The notes beneath the pieces were generated by a model. That model was given only the letters and a program-made list of their open reading frames with translations. It did no database searches and was not told the DNA's origin. A program made the position numbers and the translations under genes. Shown here piece by piece: positions 17,430 to 26,834 of a stretch of 64,000 nucleotides of DNA; the stretch's first letter is position 1; every line of letters begins with the position of its first letter. Source of the DNA: Bacteroidota bacterium (GTDB taxonomy: Bacteria > Bacteroidota > Bacteroidia > Cytophagales > Cyclobacteriaceae); assembly GCA_018266055.1 (NCBI GenBank), contig JAFDYT010000002.1:267657-331656 (forward strand), in the 5' to 3' direction.

Positions 17430-18878
17430 ATGGCCGCCTCGCCTCCATTACTTCTCGCTATTGACATCGGTACCACCAGTGCCAAAGGGCTACTTATTAA
17501 TACTGCCGGAGAAGTGATTGCCAGCGAGCAAAAGTTTAGCGACACGGTATTTCCACAACCCGGCTTCGCTGAACAGAATCCGCAGGAGATCCTGGATGGA
17601 ATCGTCAGCATCCTCCAAAAGCTGAGCGGACACGAGCCCGTAGCCATTTGTTTCAGCGCTGCCATGCACAGCCTGATGGCTACGGATGAAAAAGGAAAAG
17701 CGCTCACACCGTTGATGCTTTGGTCAGATACGCGGAGTATTGCGCAAGCCAAACGACTGCACGATGAGCACCGTGCCCAACGGCTTTATGAAATCACCGG
17801 CACGCCTGTACATCCGATGTCGCCGCTCTGTAAATTACTTTGGCTGAAAGAAAATGATCCGGATACTTTCGCGCATGCTCACAAATTCATTTCAATTAAA
17901 GAATATGTACTCTTTCACCTTACCGGTGAATTTGTGGTCGATTACTCCATCGCGTCGGCTACCGGCATGTTTGACCTTGGCAGGAGATGCTGGGCAGACG
18001 AATCACTTTCGCTTGTCGGCATTAGCGCACAACGCTTGTCAAACCCAGCGAATGGCCCTAAGTCTTTATTCATGAAAGCGGAGTACGCCCAAATGCTAAA
18101 CCTCGTGGGCATTCCACTTATCCTCGGCGCAAGCGACGGGTGTCTTGCACAATTGGGAAGCCAGGCCATGGGCGACGGTGATATGTCGATCACCATCGGG
18201 ACAAGCGGCGCCGTGCGCATGGCTACCAAGCAACGAAAGCCTGACGCGCTGGGCCGGGTATTCAATTATATCCTCGACGACCACCATTTTATCTGCGGTG
18301 GTGCCACCAACAGTGGTACAGCCTTACTGCAATGGTACTCCACGCATATTGATTCCTCCTCCACGACCGATCTGCATGAGTTTGCTGAACGAGTTAAAGA
18401 TATTCCGGCTGGCAGCGAGGGTTTAGTGATGATTCCGTATTTGCTCGGCGAGCGAGCGCCACTTTATCAGCCAGAAGTTAAAGGTGCATTTCTGGGCATA
18501 ACGATTCAGCACACCAGCAGGCATTTTCAGCGTGCCCTGCTCGAAGGGATTTGTTTTCAGTTACGATGGATTGCTGAAACGGTGGAAGAAGTGTGCGGCC
18601 CGGCTCGTTCCATTTATATCAGCGGCGGCTTCACTCGCTCTGCGGCTTGGATGCAGATGCTAAGCGATGTACTTGGAAAGGAGCTTATCCTCCGCGAAGA
18701 AAACGACGCCTCCGCTATCGGCGCTGCACAGTTTGGCTTCCGTACCTTGGCTATCCCTCATGAATTTTCGGTGAAGACTCTCAGGAAATTCAAACCCGAC
18801 AGCGGCCTTCACTCCTTGTATTCCGCATCCTACCTGAATTATCGGCGCCTTAATGCGGCAATTAATCAGCTTCCTTGA
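17430..18878 (+). CDS. gntK: FGGY-family carbohydrate kinase, probable gluconokinase
   Basis: 482 residues, the normal size for FGGY kinases. The N-terminal LAIDIGTTSAKGLL (phosphate-1 motif, about residues 9-22) and the later LVMIPYLLGERAPLY plus the C-terminal ISGGFTRSAAWMQML (adenosine motif) are canonical. Substrate choice within FGGY is not certain from motifs, but the gene directly precedes a 6-phosphogluconate dehydrogenase, so gluconate to 6-phosphogluconate is the best call (xylulose or glycerol are less likely). Together the pair would feed gluconate into the pentose phosphate pathway. Confidence 0.82.
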   Translation: MAASPPLLLAIDIGTTSAKGLLINTAGEVIASEQKFSDTVFPQPGFAEQNPQEILDGIVSILQKLSGHEPVAICFSAAMHSLMATDEKGKALTPLMLWSDTRSIAQAKRLHDEHRAQRLYEITGTPVHPMSPLCKLLWLKENDPDTFAHAHKFISIKEYVLFHLTGEFVVDYSIASATGMFDLGRRCWADESLSLVGISAQRLSNPANGPKSLFMKAEYAQMLNLVGIPLILGASDGCLAQLGSQAMGDGDMSITIGTSGAVRMATKQRKPDALGRVFNYILDDHHFICGGATNSGTALLQWYSTHIDSSSTTDLHEFAERVKDIPAGSEGLVMIPYLLGERAPLYQPEVKGAFLGITIQHTSRHFQRALLEGICFQLRWIAETVEEVCGPARSIYISGGFTRSAAWMQMLSDVLGKELILREENDASAIGAAQFGFRTLAIPHEFSVKTLRKFKPDSGLHSLYSASYLNYRRLNAAINQLP

Positions 18879-18906
18879 ACGCCGCCTCGAATAATTATTA
18901 TCTTTG
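18875..18906 (+). promoter_or_regulatory. Candidate internal promoter for gnd
   Basis: TATCTTTG at 18899-18906 is an exact TAnnTTTG -7 match. CTTG (TTG at 18875-18877), inside the gntK stop region, lies 21 bp upstream as a -33 element. Transcription would begin near 18912, about 20 nt before the ATG at 18933, so gnd could be expressed independently of gntK. Confidence 0.45.
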
Positions 18907-18932
18907 AAAAGGTTAACTACAAAAAAACGCGC

Positions 18933-19835
18933 ATGCAAATCGGACTGATCGGCCTCGGCAAAATGGGGCACAACCTCGCTCTCAATTTCAAGAAGAACAA
19001 CTTCACCGTATTTGCCTTCGACGGAAATAAAGCCGCGATGGAAAAAATGGCTGCGCAAGGAATCACCACCACCAAATCGGTGGGCGAAGTGGCGCAGGCT
19101 ATTACTACCGACAAGCGTATCATCTGGCTGATGGTACCTGCCGGCAGCGCCGTAGATATTGTGATCAACAACCTGAAAGGATATCTCAAACCCGGTGACA
19201 TCATCATTGACGGCGGAAACTCTAATTATAAAGACACTGTGGCTCGTGCCCGTGACCTCGACAAAATGGGAATCGCCCTACTTGATTGTGGCACCAGCGG
19301 CGGTGTGACCGGCGCATTGCACGGCGTGTGTACCATGATCGGCGGAAAGAAAGAAGCCTTTGATCATTGTGAACTAATTTTCAAATCCATTTCGGTGCCT
19401 TCCGGATACCTCTACTGCGGCAAAAGCGGCACTGGCCACTTTGTGAAAATGGTACACAATGGAATTGAATACGGCATGATGCAGTCCATCGCCGAAGGCA
19501 TGGAACTGCTTCACCGCTACGATGCCGACGTAAATCTGGCTAACGTAGCTAACTTATGGAATCACGGGTCGGTAGTACGAAGCTGGCTGATGGAACTGAC
19601 TCAACATGCACTGTCGAAAGACAAAAACCTTGAATCGATCAAAGGTGTAATGCACTCTTCGGGTGAAGGCAAGTGGACTGTGGAAACTGCACTAGACATG
19701 GGGGTACCTACGCCGGTGATCACCATGTCGCTGCTAATGCGCTATCGCTCACAAACAGAAGACACATTCTCAGGAAAAATTGTCGCCGCCCTGCGCAATG
19801 AATTTGGCGGACATGCTGTGGAGAAGAAAGAATAA
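18933..19835 (+). CDS. gnd: 6-phosphogluconate dehydrogenase, decarboxylating, short form
   Basis: 300 residues, the short bacterial form (the long E. coli form has about 470). The N-terminal Rossmann motif IGLIGLGKMG, the substrate loop GTSGGVTGALHGVCTMIGG and the catalytic segment KMVHNGIEYGMMQ (Lys172, Asn176, Glu179) are all present. It converts 6-phosphogluconate to ribulose 5-phosphate and CO2. The second beta strand ends in FAFDGN: the acidic Asp30 suggests a preference for NAD over NADP, because NADP enzymes usually carry Asn-Arg-Thr here. It follows gntK after 54 bp and has its own candidate promoter. Confidence 0.92.
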   Translation: MQIGLIGLGKMGHNLALNFKKNNFTVFAFDGNKAAMEKMAAQGITTTKSVGEVAQAITTDKRIIWLMVPAGSAVDIVINNLKGYLKPGDIIIDGGNSNYKDTVARARDLDKMGIALLDCGTSGGVTGALHGVCTMIGGKKEAFDHCELIFKSISVPSGYLYCGKSGTGHFVKMVHNGIEYGMMQSIAEGMELLHRYDADVNLANVANLWNHGSVVRSWLMELTQHALSKDKNLESIKGVMHSSGEGKWTVETALDMGVPTPVITMSLLMRYRSQTEDTFSGKIVAALRNEFGGHAVEKKE

Positions 19836-19868
19836 GAATTAGCAGTGAGTAATAATCTCACATGTATC

Positions 19869-21038
19869 TCAACTTACCATCGGGTAAGGGAAAATCGATT
19901 TTAAAGCAATTCGCATTCCTGTCTCCTGCGAGCGGCGCGCCGCTTCGATGACTTCCAATACATGCAGTGCATGCTCTACGTTGATGCGCGGCTCAATGCC
20001 CGTCGCCAGACTTTGAGAAATTACGGTAGCTCCTTGTTGCCACACGTAGCCTTCCGCATCTGTCACCAGTCGTGCCGTCTTTTCATTGTCCAAAGTAGCC
20101 ATGTCTACACCAAAAGGCGCCCAGTCGTAGCCGATTAAATTCATGTTTCCTTTTGTACCCCAGATGGAGATTGTCGGTTTTTCCTGTCCCGCTCCTTCGT
20201 GACCATACGGATCAAAATAGTTAAACCCACATTGCACGTGCGACAAAGCGCCGCTGGCGTGCTCCATCAGCACCATCGCATTGTCTTCGGCTACTACTTT
20301 TATTTTTCCATTATTATCCACCACCCGATCGGGTGTAATAATATTCGTCATCGCCATTACCGATTTCGCCGGGCCAAGCAATCCGGTAAGCGAAGCCAGG
20401 TTGTACACACCCAAGTCAGGCAAGCTGCCACCGCCTTGCTCGTAAAAGAATGCTGACCATGTTGGGCCCAGATGTCCGTAGTGTGCATGCGCCGCCGAAA
20501 CTTTGCCAAGTTTCCCTTCCTGAATGGAGCGCGCCATAAAAGCAAACTGCGGACTATTCACCACGGCGGGAGCACCCCACAGGTGAAGGTTTTTGCTCTT
20601 AGCCAAGTCGAGCAGCGCCTTTCCCTCGGCGTAACTATTAGCCAGCGGTTTCTCACTCCACACATGTTTGCCGGCGAGCAACGCCATTTTGTTCAGGCGG
20701 CCGTGCTCTTGCATGTCGGTAGTGGTAATCATCAAATCAAAATTGGCTCCGGCGAGCAGTGCGTCGATGTGGGGATAGTGATTGGGGATGTTGTATTTTT
20801 CTGCTGCCCGCTTTGCCCTTTCGGGGATGATGTCGCATGCACTCACCAACTCTACAAAAGGCGACTTCGACAGGTGTGGCAAGTATTGCGTGGACACACT
20901 GCCACAACCTATAATGGCCACCTTGATTTTTTTATCCGGCGAAAGCTCAAGGGCATGAGCCGCGAGTGGTGCGAGAATAGATGCAGCTGCAAGTTTTGCA
21001 CTTCGGTCAAGGAAGTCTCTTCGGGTAAGATTTTTCAT
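19869..21038 (-). CDS. Gfo/Idh/MocA family oxidoreductase with Tat signal
   Basis: 389 residues from the ATG at 21038; a longer in-frame start at 21071 would bury the signal. The N-terminus TRRDFLDRSAKLAAASIL is a twin-arginine signal, so the folded enzyme is probably exported with its cofactor. The Rossmann motif KVAIIGCGSVS (about 39-49) and the EKP motif (129-131, with the catalytic Lys) follow, then a GFO/IDH C-terminal domain. Exported members act on sugars or glycan termini, often with tightly bound NAD. The upstream region holds a 20-bp palindrome and GACGTCA repeats, which suggests specific regulation. The gene converges on gnd. Confidence 0.87.
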   Translation of the reverse strand: MKNLTRRDFLDRSAKLAAASILAPLAAHALELSPDKKIKVAIIGCGSVSTQYLPHLSKSPFVELVSACDIIPERAKRAAEKYNIPNHYPHIDALLAGANFDLMITTTDMQEHGRLNKMALLAGKHVWSEKPLANSYAEGKALLDLAKSKNLHLWGAPAVVNSPQFAFMARSIQEGKLGKVSAAHAHYGHLGPTWSAFFYEQGGGSLPDLGVYNLASLTGLLGPAKSVMAMTNIITPDRVVDNNGKIKVVAEDNAMVLMEHASGALSHVQCGFNYFDPYGHEGAGQEKPTISIWGTKGNMNLIGYDWAPFGVDMATLDNEKTARLVTDAEGYVWQQGATVISQSLATGIEPRINVEHALHVLEVIEAARRSQETGMRIALKSIFPYPMVS

Positions 21039-21054
21039 GAAAGGAATTTTAATT

Positions 21055-21086
21055 TCGATGTATGACGTCAATCCACAGACGTCAAA
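21055..21086 (-). promoter_or_regulatory. Possible promoter with GACGTCA repeats upstream of the Gfo/Idh gene
   Basis: On the minus strand, TTTG at 21086-21083 and TACATCGA at 21062-21055 are 20 bp apart; the second is only a partial -7 match. Two GACGTCAA copies (21064-21071 and 21078-21085) lie inside this interval, and the first is part of a perfect TGACGTCA palindrome (21063-21070). Confidence 0.28.
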
Positions 21087-21091
21087 TCAAT

Positions 21092-21111
21092 TTAAGCAAT
21101 GCATTGCTTAA
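21092..21111. promoter_or_regulatory. Perfect 20-bp palindrome, candidate operator
   Basis: TTAAGCAATG/CATTGCTTAA is fully self-complementary with no mismatch. It lies 54-73 bp upstream of the start at 21038 and just upstream of a possible -33 TTTG. There is no T-run after it on either strand, so it is not a terminator. Its symmetry and position fit binding by a dimeric regulator of LacI- or TetR-like type, but no such gene is in the window. Confidence 0.5.
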
Positions 21112-21206
21112 CCGCAATACTAAAGACTCGATTATGAAATAATGATCACCGTCCGAAGCTTAATTTTTTTACAAACCGTAAGACGTTACGTTTTCACTGT
21201 ACTGTG

Positions 21207-21776
21207 TTAGCTCCTTTCTGATTTCTTTATTTCATAATGCAACTCCACCATTCCTGTTTTATAGGCGGTCACATTTTTCAGGTGCAGGGGAAGTTCTTTG
21301 CTCAGACTTTCTAAAAACAACAGGCCGTCGCCTAAAATAATTGGCAATACCGACAAACGAATTTCGTCGGCTAGGTTCATGCGAAGAAATTCGCGTGCTA
21401 GCAAAGCGCCGCCTACTATCCAAACATTTTGATAGCGGGGCTTCAGGCGTTCTTCCACCAGTTGGCGTAAGTCGCCGGAATAACATTCCACATTAGGTCG
21501 TTCAATAGGAAGCTGTCGATGGCTCACCACTACCGTGGGCACATCGCCGTAAGGCCAGCCGTAGTTTTTTGACAGTGTAAGCGCATGCTCGTAAGTACGT
21601 GCACCCATGACATAGCAATCAACCGAATTGAGAAATTCTTCACCACCTGGAGCAGTCACTCCCTTCTCGTAATAATCGGGAGTATCAAACCACGCCACAC
21701 TATTGTCTTTTTTGGCGATCATGCCATCAAGACTGGAGACCATGTGAAGGGTGAGGGTAAAGGTTCGGGTTGGCAT
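21207..21776 (-). CDS. Dihydrofolate reductase / RibD C-terminal family protein
   Basis: 189 residues, a single RibD_C/DHFR-like domain. LTLHMVSSLDGMIA at the start, YVMGARTYEHAL in the middle and NVWIVGGALLAREFL with LADEIRLSVLPIILGDG near the end are the signatures. Stand-alone members such as YyaP and YwjB are NADPH reductases of unknown substrate, distinct from true folA. It starts 24 bp after the TPR gene at 21801 on the same strand and may be in its transcript. Nothing around it indicates the substrate. Confidence 0.85.
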   Translation of the reverse strand: MPTRTFTLTLHMVSSLDGMIAKKDNSVAWFDTPDYYEKGVTAPGGEEFLNSVDCYVMGARTYEHALTLSKNYGWPYGDVPTVVVSHRQLPIERPNVECYSGDLRQLVEERLKPRYQNVWIVGGALLAREFLRMNLADEIRLSVLPIILGDGLLFLESLSKELPLHLKNVTAYKTGMVELHYEIKKSERS

Positions 21777-21800
21777 TGTTGTCTACGTCTTGATTTCAAA

Positions 21801-23738
21801 TTACACACCATACTTGGCAATCAGGTCATTGGCTGGCTTATACTTCTTTTCTTTCAATTTCAAGAGTTCTTTTTTGGCAGACTGAATGTCGCCTTGCTGA
21901 ATGAGGATTTGCGCTTTAAAGAATATATGATCTACTCCTGGGTTATTAGTATTCAACAACGCGTTAAGCTGACGTAAGGCCTTCTCGGGTTTTCCTTCGT
22001 TGGCATAGATTTTACATTCAATAAAGTCTGCCCAGTTTGAATAGCCTTTCATAAAAGCCATTGGTGACCTATGCCTGAATTCTCTCACTATTGATTTGGC
22101 TTCGTCTGAATACTTGAAGTCTGCTAATCGTTCGGCGAGCACAAGCTTGACGTCGTAGTTGCCGGGGTATTTTGCCACACCGTCTCTCAGTATCGTAAGC
22201 GCTTTCTGATCTTTCATGTAAAAATAACACTCGGCTATAAGCATGTAAAGCTGGGGGTCTTGCGCCAATTGAAGTACTTCGGTGTAATCTCCAATGGCTC
22301 CCTTGTAATCTTCTATTTCAAAACGCGCAGCGGCTCGGGTTTTCAGGCAATTATAATCTGCCGTATCTACCTTGATGTATTTGGTCAGGTCAATGATAGC
22401 GCCGTAATAATCTTTGAGGGCATATTTTATCAGTCCGCTGAGTCGCCAGGTGAAGGTAGCGCCGGGCTGAATCCGGTTCATGTTTTTTAAATGGGCATAA
22501 GCCCCTTTCCAGTCGTTCAGTTCAGATTTATAAATAGCGAGGTTCTTATTGGCGTCAAAAATATTCGGATCAAGTGCAAGAGCTTTGGTGTAATTGATCA
22601 TGGCGCTATCATGACGCATCGCCATCCGAAAGGCTACCGCTTTCAGATAAAAAACAGTAGCCGATGGCTCAATCGTCTGCGCCGCAGAGATAGACGAGAG
22701 TGCATCACCCCTTCGTTCGATGAGCAAAAGGCAAAATCCTTTCTTCAGATTTACAAATGCTTCTTCATTCAACCCATAACCAAACCTGACCAGGTAATTG
22801 GCCACGTTTTGCAAATCAATTTTATTGTCGAGCATGGTGCCTCGAAACTGTGCCTGACTTTCGTCCACTTCAGTGGCCTGCATCGCTTTTCGTAAATCTT
22901 TAAAGGCTTCTTCAAACTCGTTAAGTTCAATAAGCAGCACACCGCGCATCATCATCAAAAAAGTATTGCCGGGACTAAGCTGAATAGCACGATTCCATTC
23001 TTCACGGGCCTTGGCATTGTTCTTATCCATAACGTACGAAACCCCACGCCAATAGTAGCCCATGGCATACGACGAGTCGGCGACTATTGCTTTGGTAAAA
23101 AAAGGAAGGGCTTCTTTGCGTGTGGCAAGGTCCCTGAATTTAAGAATGCCCATCGCGAGATAGGCATCCGGAAACCGTGGATCTATTTTATTGCAGTTCT
23201 CAAAGAAACGCGTGGCTTTTTTGGTTTCGCGCATGAAAAGGGCAAGGCTGCCAAGCTTGAATTGAGGCACCACCGACGTGGGGCTAAGCTTACTGGCCCG
23301 CTGGTAATTGTTGTTAGCTTTGGGCAACGCGTAGCGCAATACACTGATATCCCCTAACTCAATAAAAGGCTCCGGGCGGTCGGGCATCAACTTCGTGGCC
23401 CACACGAAATCTGCTTGCGCCGATTTTATACGTCTCATCATTTTATTACATACCCCGCGATAGTACCTGGCTGGTGCAAAATTAGAATCATACTTTAGCA
23501 CCTTGGTAAGATGTGTTTGCGCCAGCTCATAGTTTTTCTCATCGAGATAATTTAAGCCCTCATTCATGTCAATCTGAATTTCACCTGGAAGATTCCATTT
23601 AAAATCGAGTTTTTGAAATCCTCCAATCAATGAATTCAAGTATGCCTCTTCGTTGGCATATTTTAGCACGTCTACCTGAGCTTTCCCCAGATTGGCCATG
23701 AGAAAGATGGCAGCAGAAATGAAGCAAGTTCTGAGCAT
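21801..23738 (-). CDS. Exported multi-TPR protein (645 aa)
   Basis: A signal peptide (LRTCFISAAIFLMANLGKAQ) is followed by tetratricopeptide repeats across nearly the whole protein, for example APARYYRGVCNKMMRRIKSA, PDAYLAMGILKF, MGYYWRGVSYVMDKNNAKA and NCLKTRAAARFEIEDYKGAI. I estimate about 12-14 repeats. TPR arrays of this size act as protein-binding scaffolds in the periplasm or at the outer membrane of Bacteroidota. No enzymatic domain is visible. It is the upstream gene of a pair with the RibD-like reductase. Confidence 0.8.
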   Translation of the reverse strand: MLRTCFISAAIFLMANLGKAQVDVLKYANEEAYLNSLIGGFQKLDFKWNLPGEIQIDMNEGLNYLDEKNYELAQTHLTKVLKYDSNFAPARYYRGVCNKMMRRIKSAQADFVWATKLMPDRPEPFIELGDISVLRYALPKANNNYQRASKLSPTSVVPQFKLGSLALFMRETKKATRFFENCNKIDPRFPDAYLAMGILKFRDLATRKEALPFFTKAIVADSSYAMGYYWRGVSYVMDKNNAKAREEWNRAIQLSPGNTFLMMMRGVLLIELNEFEEAFKDLRKAMQATEVDESQAQFRGTMLDNKIDLQNVANYLVRFGYGLNEEAFVNLKKGFCLLLIERRGDALSSISAAQTIEPSATVFYLKAVAFRMAMRHDSAMINYTKALALDPNIFDANKNLAIYKSELNDWKGAYAHLKNMNRIQPGATFTWRLSGLIKYALKDYYGAIIDLTKYIKVDTADYNCLKTRAAARFEIEDYKGAIGDYTEVLQLAQDPQLYMLIAECYFYMKDQKALTILRDGVAKYPGNYDVKLVLAERLADFKYSDEAKSIVREFRHRSPMAFMKGYSNWADFIECKIYANEGKPEKALRQLNALLNTNNPGVDHIFFKAQILIQQGDIQSAKKELLKLKEKKYKPANDLIAKYGV

Positions 23739-23888
23739 AAACTTCTATCCTTTGAGATCAACGATCGTCAAATAAGGAAAAATAATCAGAGTTAGGAAGG
23801 ATCAAGGTCAGTAGTATTCAGAATGTGTTAAAAAATTTCCAGGGGGAAAGAAGCTACGTTCGGTGAACAAGGGTTCCAGTTAGACACT

Positions 23889-24248
23889 TCATTCATTTTT
23901 CTTTTTGATTTCGAAATCAAGGGAAATCAGAATAGACAGCACAAGAATTACTGACGGAACAATGAGGTGCGTGATACTGTCTTTGAGCATCACACGAGTA
24001 CCAATAGCCCCGAGCATAATAAAACCGATGAGGATAGTGCCAATTCGTTGTGAACGCCCGGCAGTCATGACTAACAGCACACCACCAATCATTTCCAGAG
24101 TACCCACACCAAACCGGAGCCATTTGGGAAAATCCGCCTGCTCAAATACTTCTTTTGAAAACGCGTCGAGGTTGAAATATTTAAGAAATCCAATGGCGAT
24201 AAAGGAAATGCCAATCGCCCAGATCAGCAATATTCTCAGACGTTTCAT
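23889..24248 (-). CDS. DoxX-family membrane protein
   Basis: 119 residues from the ATG at 24248; the longer start at 24281 adds a cysteine-rich, non-hydrophobic stretch. There are four hydrophobic helices, with the DoxX signature FIAIGFLKYFNLDAFSKEVF, then FPKWLRFGVGTLEMIGGVLLV. DoxX-like proteins are small membrane proteins linked to redox or thiol stress; their biochemistry is poorly defined. The 211-bp region upstream, shared with the divergent DUF4382-like gene, holds a GTGTT-TGATC-AACAC hairpin at 24302-24316. Confidence 0.78.
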   Translation of the reverse strand: MKRLRILLIWAIGISFIAIGFLKYFNLDAFSKEVFEQADFPKWLRFGVGTLEMIGGVLLVMTAGRSQRIGTILIGFIMLGAIGTRVMLKDSITHLIVPSVILVLSILISLDFEIKKKNE

Positions 24249-24459
24249 GGTTCTAAGGTTTAGGTCAGCACATTTGCACAATTTAAAATAGCATTTTTTT
24301 TGTGTTTGATCAACACTGACTTAGGTTGGCCATTGCTCTTATTCAGGTGACCATTCAACGGCCCGAATTAGCTATTCGTCGGAGGGTTTGATATACCGAG
24401 TTTATTTTGATTAAACCCATCGTTTTACCGATGTCTAAGAATCAAAAAAAAACAAGACT

Positions 24460-25260
24460 ATGAAAACTGGATCAAAACTCTTTATCATTTGTCTATGCGC
24501 AAGCTTTCTGGGCGGATGTTCCAAAAACGCTGACCCATCGGCCACTAGTTCGGTTTCGGTAAAACTCTCGGCCAGCACCACCAGCGGCAGTAACGTGATC
24601 AACGGCCGGAGTAGTGCTAGCAGCGACACCCGTTTTTCAGTTGGCAGCAGCTCGACTATCACACTCACCGATGTGAAAGTGAATATCCGCGACATCCGCT
24701 TTGATTTTGACGAGCATGACCGGCACTCTCATGAAGCCGAGTATAAAAAAGATACCGCTTACAGCGGTGATAATGATCCAAAGCTAAAAGGTCCATTCTT
24801 AGTGGATCTGATGAATGCCGGATCATTTGTTGATCAATTGGTGGCCTCAGTCAAACTGCCCAACGCAAACTATGACCGCGTTCGTTTCAAACTCGTTCCT
24901 GATTCCGTTTCCGGCAACATGTTGGGCAAATCCATCATGATTACTGGAAAAATTGATACCATCCCGTTTGTCTTCTGGCATAAACGTGACTTGAGCTTTG
25001 GAGCGCGGTTTGACAATGACAGCCCTACCGACAGCACTCTTGTGACAACCGGCGCGGCTGTGACGATGGCTATTCACTTTGAACTGGATAAAATTCTGGT
25101 AGCGCTCAACGGTGGTGCAGATTTATCGCTTGCCCTTGACCGCAACAAAGACGGCGTCATCACCATCGATCCCAACAACGACGATGGCAACAAATGGCTG
25201 GCCGACCAGATCATGATGTTGCTTGTGCGTCGGGCACACTGCGAGCGAAGAAATCATTAA
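24460..25260 (+). CDS. DUF4382-like lipoprotein
   Basis: 266 residues with a lipobox LGGC (Cys20). It is beta-rich; ITLTDVKVNIRDIRFDF and YDRVRFKLVPDS resemble the DUF4382/DUF4397-type immunoglobulin-like envelope lipoproteins of Bacteroidota. A segment near the C-terminus, DRNKDGVITIDPNNDDG, looks like a calcium-binding EF-hand or dockerin loop. A histidine/aspartate-rich stretch (DEHDRHSHEAE, about 84-94) could bind metal. It ends with a strong terminator at 25283. The function is unknown. Confidence 0.72.
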   Translation: MKTGSKLFIICLCASFLGGCSKNADPSATSSVSVKLSASTTSGSNVINGRSSASSDTRFSVGSSSTITLTDVKVNIRDIRFDFDEHDRHSHEAEYKKDTAYSGDNDPKLKGPFLVDLMNAGSFVDQLVASVKLPNANYDRVRFKLVPDSVSGNMLGKSIMITGKIDTIPFVFWHKRDLSFGARFDNDSPTDSTLVTTGAAVTMAIHFELDKILVALNGGADLSLALDRNKDGVITIDPNNDDGNKWLADQIMMLLVRRAHCERRNH

Positions 25261-25282
25261 GGCAAATCTGTTAATCCAAAAG

Positions 25283-25316
25283 AAAGCCAATCGTTGCAAG
25301 CGACTGGCTTTTTTAG
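25283..25316 (+). terminator. Rho-independent terminator after the DUF4382-like gene
   Basis: AAAGCCAATCG and CGACTGGCTTT form an 11-bp stem with one mismatch (A opposite C) around the 7-nt loop TTGCAAG, followed by a T-run. The hairpin starts 22 bp past the stop codon. Confidence 0.8.
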
Positions 25317-25369
25317 TACATCGACAAAATTGTAGAACAAACGGCCGATTCAATGACGGCGCTTATTTT

Positions 25370-26818
25370 TTATTTACCTGATCTTTCGATCCATGCATCT
25401 TTCATCACCTCGGGCAACTCTGCCATCACAGCCTCAAGTTTCTTCTCGTTGGCTTTCTTTCGCGCTTCGTCCTCGAGGTTGTAGAAGTAGTTGTTGAAAA
25501 GGTACACGATTAGCATCCGGTTGAAAATATCAAGGTCTTTATCCTTCATCATTGTAAGCAGACGGTTTTCCAATTTGGTTTTGTCTGAGATATCAGCCAA
25601 GGCTCTTCCAACACGCCCGATGGAGCCCCAATAATGATGGCTACCCACGTTGTGCACACGCAGGCAGGTACCCAAAAGGAGGTCTTCGGCATTGATGTCA
25701 AGTTGCTCTAATTCTTTAAGGTATGTCTTTCGACCAGCCCACGCATAACTGCCGTCGCTCCTGCGATCAAAACGGTCATTCATTATATTCAAGTGCGAGC
25801 GAAGAAAAACATCCCACTTGGCAGTTTCAGCTGAAAGCTTACAGATATTCATCGCATGATATCGTGGACTACGATCCATGCTGCAATAACCTACCACCCT
25901 TCTGCTTCGCATGAGTTGCAAGGCTGCTTCTTTGGAGTAGTAGCGGGCGGCATAGAACTCTAGACGCTCATCCGAGTTGCCGGTTTCAATGCTTTCATTG
26001 ACAGCTTCCGTCAGGAGCGACTTCCAATACGGTTTTGTTTTCATCCGGTGGTCTAGATCAATTATTCGCATGCTGTCCCATTCGCGGTGCTGACGCTCAA
26101 ACATATTATAAACAGAATCTGAATTGAGACCTCGCTTTTCAATTTCTTCGTTGCCCATCATGACCGGCTCCTTACCAAATTTGTCGGCCCAGGTGATGAA
26201 GACATTGGCCTTTGAATCCTGGGATACTTGTTGCAAAGTCTCACCCTTAGCTTGCGGGAAGAATATCTCAGTGGTAGTGTCAACCATACAATCCACGTAC
26301 TGAACCAGTCTTGCATACGCAACGGGTACCTTATACTGCTCAAGCCGGTCGATATAAAAGGCTTCCTTTTTTTCCCCGTCAATTATCCAACCGCTAGTTT
26401 TATTGTTAGCTGGTTGGTCCTTCACGGTGATGGAAGGTTGTGAGTTACGGCTCGGCAACGCTTCATATTCAATGTACTTCACACCGTTGTAGCCAGTGTA
26501 CCTGGATTTTGTAACCCAGACCTTTTTTTTCAAGCTTGAGGGGTATGCCTTAAGGTACGTCTCCAGCGGGAGATTGCGTTCAATCATTTTCAATGCAGCC
26601 TTGGAAGGAATTCCGACGTACGTCGCCTGGCCCTGCGCAAAAGAAAAATAAGGATGACTAAGGTCGCACGTTCGAAACCTGACATTCAGTGAGTCCACTA
26701 TGGACGAGAGTTTCTTCATGGTGGCTTGATCGTAGATCAATCCGTTTGAATACACCTCAAACTCCTGGCCCTGGCAATATCCGCACACGGCCAGCATCAA
26801 TACCATTGAATACTTCAT
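25370..26818 (-). CDS. Exported protein of unknown function (482 aa)
   Basis: A signal peptide (KYSMVLMLAVCGYCQG) starts the protein. The rest is mixed alpha/beta, with a helical C-half (about 280-480) that includes runs such as NEKKLEAVMAELPEVM and might fold as HEAT-like repeats; I do not recognise a family with confidence. Cysteines are few and scattered. A perfect 12-bp palindrome, GATTACGTAATC (26835-26846), lies 17 bp upstream of the start. The gene is flanked by convergent DUF4382 and, 279 bp upstream, a tRNA, so it is probably monocistronic. Confidence 0.6.
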   Translation of the reverse strand: MKYSMVLMLAVCGYCQGQEFEVYSNGLIYDQATMKKLSSIVDSLNVRFRTCDLSHPYFSFAQGQATYVGIPSKAALKMIERNLPLETYLKAYPSSLKKKVWVTKSRYTGYNGVKYIEYEALPSRNSQPSITVKDQPANNKTSGWIIDGEKKEAFYIDRLEQYKVPVAYARLVQYVDCMVDTTTEIFFPQAKGETLQQVSQDSKANVFITWADKFGKEPVMMGNEEIEKRGLNSDSVYNMFERQHREWDSMRIIDLDHRMKTKPYWKSLLTEAVNESIETGNSDERLEFYAARYYSKEAALQLMRSRRVVGYCSMDRSPRYHAMNICKLSAETAKWDVFLRSHLNIMNDRFDRRSDGSYAWAGRKTYLKELEQLDINAEDLLLGTCLRVHNVGSHHYWGSIGRVGRALADISDKTKLENRLLTMMKDKDLDIFNRMLIVYLFNNYFYNLEDEARKKANEKKLEAVMAELPEVMKDAWIERSGK

Positions 26819-26834
26819 ACTGAATGGGTTATTT

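Noticed and set aside
19845..19861. GTGAG/CTCAC hairpin between gnd and the Gfo/Idh gene as a terminator
   Set aside because: The stem is only 5 bp, with no T-run on either strand.
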